Shown here piece by piece: positions 25,861 to 37,800 of a stretch of DNA of 64,000 nucleotides (the stretch's first letter is position 1; each line of letters begins with the position of its first letter). The stretch lies in contig DASXSF010000108.1 in assembly GCA_036506155.1 (NCBI GenBank), positions 180,374 through 244,373 on the forward strand. The letters are read 5' to 3'. Position numbers and translations under genes: made by a program. Below the pieces are notes generated by a model, which made no database searches, had not been told where the DNA came from, and saw only the letters and a list, made by a program, of their open reading frames with translations. Source of the DNA: DASXRA01 sp036506155 (GTDB lineage Bacteria; Actinomycetota; Actinomycetes; Mycobacteriales; Jatrophihabitantaceae).

Positions 25861-28800
25861 CCCCCCGGCGAGGTAGCCGCCCCCACCGATACCGCCACCG
25901 CCCTGGCCACTACCCCCACCACCGAACCCCTCACCGAAGCCAGGCCCGAAGTCCCCGAACTCACCGCCGCCCCTGACGCGGTTACTGCACCCGTCGGCGC
26001 CGGCGAACCCAGCCTGGCCACCGCCGGCGAACCTGCCCCCGCCTCGGGTGGCACACAGCCGACCCCCGCCACCGGCGGCGAACCCGCCCGTACCAGCGCT
26101 CCTGCCACCGGCGGTAAGACCGCAGCCACCAGCAAGGCCACCACCGGCGGCGGCGACGGCCCACCACCCCCTGACCACACCCCAGCCACCCCCGACACCA
26201 CCGCCACGACCACGGACGGGCACGCCCAGAGCGTCACCGGCGACGGCCCACCACCCCCCGACGGCAGCACCGCCACCCCCGACACCACCGCCACGACCAG
26301 CCCCAACGGCCACCCCGCCACCAGCGACACCGGCCCACCATCCGACGCCACCACCGCCGCGCCAGCCGGCGCCCACCCCGACCAAGCCGTCCCAGTCGAT
26401 CAGGCACCTCCCACCGACCACACTGCGCCAGACCAGCCGGTGCCCACCGACCATGCAGTCCCGGTCGATCAAGGCGGCGTCCACGAACCCGCCGCGGCCA
26501 CGCCCGGAGACAACGGCAACGGCCCACCACCCGACGGTGTTACGGCCAGGACCGACGGCACGGTCCCAGACGGGACCGCCCCGGTGCACCCGGAGCCAGC
26601 CGCGGACCGTACCGGCACGGATTCGACCGTGCCGAGCACCCATGAGATACCGCCGTCGCAGGAGGGCGCCGTCCCGACCGAGCGGGTCACCGAGGAGACG
26701 GTCATCCCGCTCGACCCGACACTGACCGGACATCCCGACGAGCTACCCCCCGCCGCACCAGCCGCCGACGATGTCGCTGCTGTCACGCCCACACGAGCCG
26801 AAGACGCAGCAAACCTGCCGACCACCCGCGGCGAAGACACCACCATCCGCATCAACGACGAGCCGGCCGCGGCGGCTGCTGGTGAGCCGGTCGGGGAGCT
26901 TCCACCAGCCGGCTCCCCGGCTGCGATACGCCCGGACCAGCCGGCCGAGTCTGCGTCACGTGTGAGCGGAGCTCGGCCCGAAACGCCCGCCAGGACAGAG
27001 GACGGCGCCGCCGGTGAGGCGAGAGCCGCTGAAACGCGTGCAACTGTCGTCGAAGAGGCGACGGACACTGCGGCTGCCAAAGAGGTTGCCGGCAGCACAG
27101 ACATCACCGGGCGCACCGAGCAGCCTTCCCCGACTAGCACTCCGGTCGACAGTGACCACGCTGCCTCCGGCCAGCCCGACGACACGAGGTCCGCAGCCGA
27201 CGCCGGGCATGCTACAGCCGACCACACCGGACCCGGCGAATCTGACGGCACCATCGCCCGCACCGTCGCCGAACCCACAGACCAGGCCATTGCCGCCATG
27301 CAGACTGAGGCGGCGGATCGGGCCCGTCAATGGGCTGAGGTGCTCGACCCGCTGCGCGACGAGAACGGGCAGGTACCCGTGGATGCGCTGCGTGAGCTGG
27401 CGGAGAACGGTGATCGGATCGCTCGCGAGGCGGCGGTTACCGAGCGGATCCTTCAGGTCAAGAAATATGAGGCACTGAAATGGACGCAGGTACATGCCGG
27501 CAAGGCGCTCATTGACGGCTTAACCTTCGATCAGCCCGCTGGTGAGGGCAAGACCGAGGCCTTCGACCAGGCCAGCGGCGTGATTGCCCTCGAGCACGGG
27601 TCGGTGCTGCGGATCACCTCCAGCAAGTATCTGGCCGGTCGTGACACCGCGGTGCTTCGGGAGATCCTCGAACCGCTGGGTATCGACGTGGTCGAAGTCG
27701 ACAAAAACACTCGGTTGACGCCGCCGGAGCGGCCCACGGTGTATCTCACCGACGTGTACGAGCTCGGTCACTACCACCGCCACTGGGGCGAGCGGGTACC
27801 CACCGACTCGTTCATCGCCGACGAGGTCGACGTGCTCAAGGACATGCTGGACCGGGGCATGGTCTTCATCGAAAGCGAAGGCGTGCACGAGCTGGCCGGG
27901 CCCGAGGTCACCGTACCGGTGCAGTGGGCCAAGCAGAGCTTTGAGGACGGCACATTCATCGACGCCGACCTCGAACGCAGGCCCGAGGGTCGGTGGAGAC
28001 TGACCGACGCTGCACGGGGCCGGCTCGCCGAGAACCTGCCTGAGGACGCCACCCGCTTCTTCGGCAAGGATCCGCTGGTCGAGGCCGAGCACCGGCTGAC
28101 CCAGGAACTGGCCGGCCGCAGACTGGTCGAGGGCAAGGACTTCCTCGACTACGAGGGTGACACCCCCGAACACAGCGGAATCCGGATCATCAACCCCGAC
28201 ACTCACGAACCACTCTACGACCCGGCCACCAACCTCGAACAACGCTGGCAGAACGGCCTCACCCAAGCACTCGAGGCGAGATACGACCGCCCCATCCACG
28301 CCGACCCGGAAAGCAACAAGTCCACCACGCTGCAGGAAGTCCTGGATTCCTACCGGCGGCTAAAGGGCGGCGGCTCAGGCACCGCCTTCGCCGCCGCGAC
28401 AGGTCTGAATGAACTCGGCTTCGGCGACGTGCAAGTGATCCCCCGCCACGACCCGAACCGCCTCGATGTACGCCCCGACAACCTGCGCATGAACGAGAGG
28501 GCTGCGCAGGACGCCATCGTCAAAGACACGATCGACAATTACGACCAGAGCACCGGCCGACCCCAGCAGATCATCGTCCACCGCAACGACTGGGTCGCCG
28601 AGATCCGCCAAAAACTCATAGACCAAGGCGTGCCCGCCAAAGACATCCAAGCCCTCGACGCCACCTGGATTCTCGACCAGGGCACCAACCGCGACCCCGC
28701 CATGAAAGCTGCATTCGACCAGGCTGGCGGCCGAGGAAAGATCATCATCACCGGCCGTTTCGGCGGCCGCGGCTCGGACATCAAACCCGCCGAAGACACC

Positions 28801-31800
28801 TACACCCACATCGTCGATGATCAGCACGGCCAGCCGATCACCGACAAGCACGGCAACGTCTTGCTGAGCGACGAGGAAGGCAACCCGGTCAAGGTTCTCC
28901 ACGACGCCAACGGCAACCCGATCAGGACGGGCGGTGGCCTGCGGGTACTCGGCACCGGTCGTGCTGCCGAATCCGAGCGCATCGACATCCAGCTCCAAAC
29001 CCGTGCCGGCCGCAACGGCAACCCCGGCGACGCCACCTTCTACGGATACCTGGACCACGAACTGTTGCAGCGGTACGAGACCCATCCGGACGTCGCGAGC
29101 TTCCTCACCGGCGCGAGGAACCTCCTCGAACAGGAAGCTCCCGATCCACAGGCGCTGGAGCGGCTAGGCCGCGAACACGCCAAACTCATGCGGCGTATGC
29201 AAACCTCTGCCGAATACCGCACACCGCTTGCCATCTCGCACACCACGGCCCCGGACACAATCACCGACACCAGCGAACCGGCGCCGCAAGCCCACACACC
29301 GGCCAGCCCCCCCGCCCACGCACCCCCCGCAACCGAGCACAGTGCAGGCGAGCCCCGCCAGCAGACCCCGGCCGCTGGCCTCATCCACATCCCCGACGGG
29401 CGGACCACAGATCCGCCAGCACCCGTCGGCGACTCCGTTCCCGACGCGACAGCCCCCGTCATGGACGCGACCATGCCGCCGCCCCTGTCGCAAGGCCCGG
29501 CCACCCCGGACCAGCCGGCACCGGTTGCGGACGGCCGCGACCCGACACCGCCGATCCACATACCAACGACCGGCGCGCAGACCGCCCCACCCTCGGCCAC
29601 CCCCGATGCGCCACCCGTGCCGGCGAGCCCGACCCCCGCCGCGGAGGCACCGGATACGCTCGGCCAAACCCATGCTGCCCAGGCCGCTACCTCGGCCCCT
29701 GCGCGGCACGGCGATCAGACCATCGCAGCAGCAACCGGGCAGCAGCAGGACGGCGAGCAGGTCAGCGCACACACGCAGGCCGCGGGAACGACTCAACCGG
29801 CAGCAACGACTCCGACCGCAGGAGCGCCAACACCACCAGCCCACCAAGGTACGGTCGGCGCACAGCAGCCTGGATCGCAGACGCCCGCTCACCACGCCGC
29901 TGCGGCAACCGACCAGGCACAGGCCGTTGCACCCGCGGCGGGCGGGGCCGCCGCCACTGAGGTCACGATTCCGGACGCGACGGCCGACCAGCAGACGATC
30001 ATGTCGCCGGCACCCGCCACGACGAGCGACAACACAACTGCCGCACCCGGGAGCGGCGTTACCGATGGGACTACACATGCAACCGACGCCAGAGGCGACG
30101 TCGTTCTTGGTGACTCACGTGTTCGACCTGCCGGACCGGGATGGACTGCTGACCAGCGGCAAGACGCTGTCGGGGAAGCTCCAGCCAGAGATGATCTTGG
30201 AGGACAGCAACAACCTGCGAGTGCGGGTGTTGGCGCTGGAGTTCCTCTCGCCGCGGGATATCAGGACCGGCGAGGTGACGATCACGCTCGAACGCACGAC
30301 ACCGAGCCCGGTGAAGCCGAACGCGGTGCTGAGGTCGGTCGCGGCGAAGCAGTAGCCGCAGCGGTGCCGCAACTGCGGCACATCGCCACCCTCGCCGATC
30401 TGACGGCGGCCCTAGACCAGATCGGCGCCGGCGACGCGACGCGGTACGCGGTCGTCGTCAGCGGCGCGAACGCTCCGGACGCGATCGACTCCAGCATCGA
30501 GGGCGAGGTCGAGGCCGCGTGGCGGGCGTTCGTCGCCGAACAGCTCGGCCAGCTTCTGAGCGCCGGCGCCCGCGGCGTCAATCTCGAGACAGTTGCCGCG
30601 GACGATCCGTATCGCCACGCGCTCGGCCTGGACCTGCCGGTCGGACAGCGGCCTGCCGTAGTGCTGTTCGTCGGCGACCCGGGCGACTACGCCCGGCTGA
30701 CCGCTTCGGCCGGCGAAGCGCGGGGTATGCCGAGTGCCCCTGAGTCGGCCGAGGCGGGTCGACCGCTCAGCGGTATTGGGGCCGCACTGAGCGCACCCGA
30801 CACAGTCGCGCCGGCGACCGCCGACTCGGCGCACGCCGAACCGGCCGAGGCCGAATTGGCCGGTGCCGGGTTGCCCTATCGGCGCCAGCCCGGGCAGCGG
30901 ACCAACCGCGAGTCGCTCGACGATCCGAGCCCGCAGGCGGTGGGCCGTACCCCGGAGCTGGTGCGGGCGCTGGCAGGATACCTGTACCAGCGGGAACTGA
31001 CCGGCGGCGTCGACCCGGCCGAGGTCAGGTTCGAGATCGTGGAGGACCCGCGGGGCGTTGACGTGCTCGACTTCCATGAGCAGTTGGCGCAGACGAGCAC
31101 GGTTGCCGACCGGGTGCGCCTGGGCCCGGGTGCCTTCGACGGTGGGCTGCCGCTGCTGGCCCGGGTGCTGCTGCACGAACTCGCCCGCATCGGCCAGCGG
31201 CGTCGCGGCATCACCGACCCCCACGATCGGGCCGCCAACGAGGAGGCCGCGGCGGCCGAACACCGCGCCGATGGGATCTTCTGGGACACCATCGCCATCG
31301 ACGGCAGCGCGGTCACCCGCTGGCAGGGCCCGCAGTCGCTCTCGGGTCCACGCAGCAACCGCTCGGTCGCTGCCGACCCGTCCACGGTGCCGCACACCGC
31401 ACAGGGAGTGCGGGAGCTGGCGGCGGTGCTCGGGCTGGACTTCGCGGGGGTCGAGATCGTCGTCGTCGATGACGCCGCTGAGATCGACTCACTGGACGGG
31501 TGGAGGCACACCGCCGAGACACCGTTCGACCAGCACGGGCACCAGATCCGATTCGGCCCGGCGGCGTTCGCGTCCTGGGACACCCTGGCCAAGACCATCG
31601 CCGACCAGCACCACCGCGCCGGCCAACTACGCGCCGGACGACCCCCCACCCTCGCCCCCAGCCCCGAACTCGAACTCGACGCCATCGGGCTGCTGGTCGA
31701 GCAGACCCTGACCCGCCTCGCCGACAACGAAGCAGCGCTCGCGACGCTGGCAGCCCGCTACGGAGGGGTCGACCGAGCCGGGCAGATCATCGACTTCCAC

Positions 31801-34800
31801 GAGAACCCGGCCTGGCCCACGGCGCGAGCGCTCGCCGCCAAGGCCGAGCGCGGTACCACACAACCACCGGGCCTATCCGCCTTCCGCCCCGAACCACACG
31901 AACTAGCCCGCGCCACCCCCGCACAACTACGCCACCTAACCTCCACCCAACAACGCGACGCGCTACGCCAGCTATCCAGCCAGACTCCCCCGCCCGGGCA
32001 GCGACCGCCAACCGGCACCGCAGCGCAGCCCGATGCCGCGCTTGACCGCGTCTGGGACAACCGCGCCGACCTCGCCAACGAGGTGCCGGGCGCCACCACG
32101 ATCGACGCGGCCGGGACCGGCTGGTTCCGGGTCACGACTACGGCCGGGCAGCGGATCACCGTCGGCGTCGCCCGCAGCGATAGCGGCGAGGCCGCCGTGC
32201 GGACAGCGCGCATCGGCCCGACCGAATCTCCTGCCTACATCATCACTGTCCCGGCCGGTCTCGCCGCCGACGACGCCAACCTGGCAGCCCTCGACCGCGA
32301 ACGCGTCGAGATCATGGTGGCCACCGAGCTCGCCTCACTCACCGCCAGGCTCAACTCAACAGCGCCTGCCAGTGCGACGCTCGAGCAGGCAGACACCGTC
32401 GTCGCAGGGCTTGCGGACGAGGACGCTCGCACCCGGCTGAGCGCAGCACTCGGCCGCGCTCGCGCCGCGGCACTCGACGCGCACCCGAATCCTGCGGCGC
32501 TCGACGACGCCGCCACCGCGCTGACAACCGCCGCGCAGACGCTTGAGCAAGCGGCCGTCAGCGCAATCCAGCAGGCCGCGCAGGCCCTCCACTCGGCCGC
32601 GGCGGCCCTGACGGTCCCGGATTCGCTGCAGCCGGGCTACGAGATCCAGCGGGCCATGTCGATCGCCGACCACGCCGCTGCGACCGAGATTCTGGTGCGC
32701 GCCCGCCAACTCGACGACTGGCGACGCGGCCGCACGCAATCCCCCGCCACGGCCGGGCAGCAGCGCAGCAATCCACTGATGCGACTGCCCGGTAATAGGG
32801 CCCGCCGGCTGGAACTGCGCAACCTCATCGGTCGGCTCGGCCTCGCCACCACGTCCCAGAACGTGGGCGAACGCCGCCGGCTGCTCGTCGACAGCGGATA
32901 TGACGACGCCGCCCGCCTGGCGGACAACTACGGACCGCGCCGCTGGGCCCGCTGGGCCATTCCGGCCTCGCCCACGCCGGATCGCCCCCCCGTCTATCGA
33001 GTCAACGGCCCGACGATCCTGCGCGCCAGCAACCTGGACGAGCTGCGGAGGGCCTGGGAACGCGCGACGCAAATCAGCCCGCACGCCGCCAGGATCACCG
33101 TCGCTATCGACCCTTCCTGGACCGTCGCTTCGCCCCGCTACACCACGCTCGTCAGCCGGCGGATCGGCGAACTGGCGGCGCAGACCGTCCTCGTCAATCC
33201 GGACGATCCCGGGCGGGCCCGCGCCGTCGTCAACCCGCGATTCGCCGAACTGCTGCGTGACAACCGTGAGCTCGCCGAACTGCTCCAAGATCCGCAGCTG
33301 GCACGGCTGCTAACCAGCGCTGAGCTGGCCGACCTGGCCACGGACCCGGAGCTGCCGGAGCTGCTCGCGGCCGCCCGGCAGACCACAGCGCGGGAGCCCA
33401 AGCTGGACGTCGTCCGGCATCTGGCCGAGCAGGCCGGCGAGCCCGAGCTGTCCGATCGGTTGGCGGCCATGGCGGACACCGCCGGAGATGCCGAACTGGA
33501 CGACCTGATCAGCCGGCTGTTCGATTTTGCTGCCGACGCCCAGCTCGCCGGACTCGTGCACCGGCTGTCCGAGCTGGCAGACGATCCGGAGCTCGCCGAC
33601 CTGCTGACCGGCGCGGCGGTCGTCCCGTTCGGCGAGCCGGCCGTCGTCGACACGCCGGAGGCCAGCGACGCCGACATCCTCCGCGCTGACGAAGCGCTCG
33701 ACGAGCAGCCCGACGCGGTGGTCCTCCTCGGCGACTTCGGCCGCCTCGCGCAACTCGAGACCGCGGCGCGCCAGTTGCGCTCCAACGCCCTGGATTACGT
33801 CACACCGGCGCAGCTGGCCGATCTCACCGATGAGCAGCGTGCCGAGGCACTGCGCCGCTTGCACGAGCAGAGCGCTCCCGCGTACATCCCGGCCGAGCCG
33901 GGCCTGGCCCGCATCTGGGCTGATGCCGGCCAGCTGGAAGCCGACATCAACCAGGTCGCGTCGATCGAACGGGTAGGTTCCGGGTGGTACCAGGTGACCA
34001 CGACCGGCGGCCAGCGATTCCTCGTCGGTGTCACCTACGGTCCGACCCCGGACGGCACGGCCGCCCATACCGCACGCATCCCCGGCGAGCAGCCCACCTA
34101 CCTCATCACGCTCACCGATGGCCGCACCGACGAACTCCTCCACGAGCTGTTCGACGAGCAGATCAACCGGGGCCTGGCGGCAGACCAGGCCGAGGTCCTG
34201 TTCGCCGGCCAGCTCGCCGTCCTCACCGCACAGCTCGACACCGGCAGCGAACTGGACCACGTCCGCGGGCGGCTCGACGCGGCCCACGCCGTCGTGGCCG
34301 GCCTGACGGACGAGTCCGGAATCAGCACGGAGCGCCGGGACGAACTCCTCGGGGTCGTCGACGCCGCACGCTCGGTTCTCGACACGCCTGACGACTCCCT
34401 GCGCCGTGGTCCGCAGGCAAGCGCGAGGATCACCGCCGTCACGAACTGGGTCAGCCTGCTGGCCGCCGGCAACGAAGCCGTTACGACGGCGCTGCAGACG
34501 GTCCAAGAGGCGGCTGACGCGCTTGCGCACGCCGCCGTCGTGCCGAGCACGCCGGCGGCGCTTCTCCCGGCGCACGGCACCCCCGACACGCTCTCGCTCG
34601 AGGACCGCCGCGCGGCCACGGAGCTCCGGATCCGTGCCCGGCTGCTCGCGGAGTGGCAGCACGGGCACTCCGGCGCCTCGACGGACCCGTTCGCCCGCTG
34701 GCGCGGCACGCAGGCCCGCCGCCACCTCATCGAGACCGTTGTCGGCCGGCTCGGTCTGTCCCGCGATGCCGTGGCGCGCGACCAGCGCGTCGACCTGCTG

Positions 34801-37800
34801 GGCCGCGAGGGCTTCGACCACGTGGTCAGGATTGCCAACGAGCACGGCTCGTCACGCCGCGCCAGGCTGCGTGAGCCGCTCACGGTCGACCCGTGGTGGG
34901 TCACCGAGACCACGCCCGAGCTGGCGGCTGCAGCCGGCGCCGCACCGATCGATCCGATAGCCGACGATGTGTTCCGCGTGCGCTACGGGTCCGGCGAGTC
35001 GTTCACGGTCGCGATAGCCCTTGACGGCACCCGGCCTGCAGATGCCGCACCGGTCGACCTCGTCATCCCGGTGGCGTCGGCGCTGCTCGCGCGAGCCGCG
35101 CGATGGGAGCTCGCCGGCGAGCTCAACCGGGCTGTTGAGCTGCACCAGCGAGCCGCCGCAGCGCAGGCCAGCCTCGCCGATATGGCCGAGCGTGCCGCGC
35201 GGGGTGAGGTCGGCCCGGACCTGCTCGTACCCACGCAGCTCAGCGTCCTGGTGCACAGTGACACGCCGCCGTCCCCGCACGACCACAGGACGGTCGGTTG
35301 GATCCGGGCGTTCCGCGAAGACTACGAAGCGGCGGGATGGCGGGAGCGGCGGGCGATGCGCCGCACGTTTCGCGAGGTCGCCGGCGCGGCGGGCCTGGTC
35401 CGCGCGCGCCTCAGGTTGCGGGGTAGCCCTGACTATCACCGCAGGTTGGGTGCGCTCGCTAGGTTCGACCGCGAGCTTCCCGGATTCATCTGCCACCTCA
35501 ACGGGGCACGTCCCGGCCGGGTGCCGGCGCGAGCGGCCCCGGCTGAAGGCCCCCACGAGCTCCCGACCTACCGGCCCGACGGTCCCGTCATCCTGCACGC
35601 CGGCGATGAGGCCGGACTGCAGCAGGCGTGGGCGGACGCCGTCGGGATCGCCCAGGACACGGGGCGCATCGCGCTCGTCAACGCGCTCCGCGTCGTAGGC
35701 GCCGACGACCGCGCCCGCTTGGTGGCCAACCCGGAGCTCGCCGCGTTGCTGGAGGCCCCGGACGGTAGCGAGCTCCAGGAACTGCTCCAGGACCCCGCGT
35801 TGGCCGTGGTGCTGCCGTACGGAGAGCTGCTGCTCGAGCTTGCCGCCGAGCCGGATGTGGCGGCGCTGCTCGATGATCACCGCCTCGTCACCCACATCGT
35901 GGAGTCCGATCTGGCCGACGTCCTGAAGACTCCCGAGCTGGTCGGCCTGCTGACGCGGCTGGCCCGCATGCGGGGAAGCCAGGATCTGGGCGCCCGGCTC
36001 GCCGACCCGGCGCTGCGCGGTCTCACCGGCCCGGAGCTGACCAGACTGGAAGACCTGCGCCTCATGCTCAAAGGGCTCCTCGCGGTGCACAGCGATCCCG
36101 AGCTGCCCGGGCTGGTGCCGAGCATCTGGGCCGCCGACGCGTCCGACGAGCAGATCCTGGCCAGTCGGCGACCGGTCGGCGAGCAGCCGGCCGTGATCGT
36201 GTTCGTCGGTGACAACCCGGATCGGCTGGGCCGGTTGCGGGACGCCGTGGCGGCGAATCGGTTGGCCGCGCTGGACTACTTCAACCGCGCGGACTGGGCG
36301 CAATACACCGAGCAGCAACGCGACGATGTGGCGCACCGGCTGGTCGGCGGCACGTCGCCGGAACGCCGGCCCGAGCAGGCCGGCGCCGCCCGCTTGTGGG
36401 ACGACGTCAACCGGATCGCCGAGGCCACCGGTCACGTGCAGACCATCGCACGCAGGGGCACCAACTGTTACCTGGTCACCACGACGGGCGGCAGCCAGTT
36501 CCTGTGGACCGTCGAGCGCGGCCAGACGGATCCGGGCAAGAGCGCCCAGCACCGGCACCTGGCCAATGGCGTGATCCCCTTCGTCGCCACCACCATCTCG
36601 GACGATCCCGGCCCCGAGGTCCGCGACGCGTACGGCTACGAGGATGTCAACCGCGTTGTCGTAGACGAGTGGTTCGAGGTGGTGGCCGCTGGCCAGCTCG
36701 AGGAGCTCGCGTACACCCAGGACGCGCTGGCGCCTGCCTCGCACGCGATCGAGCAGGCCCGCGAGGCCGTGGCACGGCTGGCGACCGGCCCGACGCGAAC
36801 TATCGATCGCGCCACCCGGATCGGCCAGGAGCTGGACGAGACACATGCCGATCTCATCCAGGCAGACATCACCGAGTTCGGGCTGAAGGCAGCCAACGCG
36901 CTGTTCGCGGCAGCGGCTGAGCTGCGCGACCTCGCCCCGGACGGCGGCGCTGATGTCGCCGACACGGTGACCGCGGCCGCGACCTCGCTGCTCGCGGCCG
37001 TGGAGACGATGACTGCGCCGGACGCGTTGCGGCCCGGCTTCGGCGCCCCCGACACGTACTCGCGTCGCGACCGCGGTGCGCGCACCGAGCTTCGGGTGCG
37101 CCAGCGGCTGCTCGACGAGTGGGTGCGCGGCGGACCCGGCACGGCGCCCGTCGACCCGGTCACGCGGTGGCTTGGGCGGTGGGCCCGCGAAACCCGGATC
37201 GCGGAGTTCCTCGGCCGGCTCGGCCTGGACAGCGACGCCGTGGCACGTGACGAGCGGCGCGAGCTGCTCGCCCGGATGGGCGACGGCGACATCGTGGCGA
37301 TCGCCGACACGCTCGGACAGGACCTATGGCGTCCGATTCGGTGGTGGCTGCGTCGCACGGCCAAGCCACTGGAGCCGCCGACCGCAGACGAGTGGTGGTT
37401 GGCCGAGACCGTGCCAGGACTAGCGGCAATCGTGGGCGCGTCCTCGATCGAACCGCTCACCGGCGGCGTCTGTCTCGTGCGGCGGGGCAGCCGCGAGTTC
37501 ACCGTCGAGATTCCCGTGGACGAGCTGGCCGATCGGTCATCGAAGCAGGCGCGGTGGGAGGTGGCCGGCCGGATCGCCCAGACCGTGGAGGAGGACCGGC
37601 TCGCCGAGGCCGCGGGTGTCGGCGTGGCCGAGATGGCCGCACGCGCCGCCAGCGGACAGCTCGGCCCAGACATCCTGGTCCCGCACCAGCTCAGCGGCCT
37701 GGTCACCGAGCAGACACCGCTGTCGCCGGCCGACCGCGGCGCGCTCGGCTGGATGCGGGCTTTCCGCGAGGACTACGAGGCAGCAAGCGGGTGGCGGCAA

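Noticed and set aside
34852..36846. 664-codon open frame on the minus strand
   Set aside because: Opposite the threefold repeat of the giant protein; sequence has no motif and follows the complement of conserved codons.
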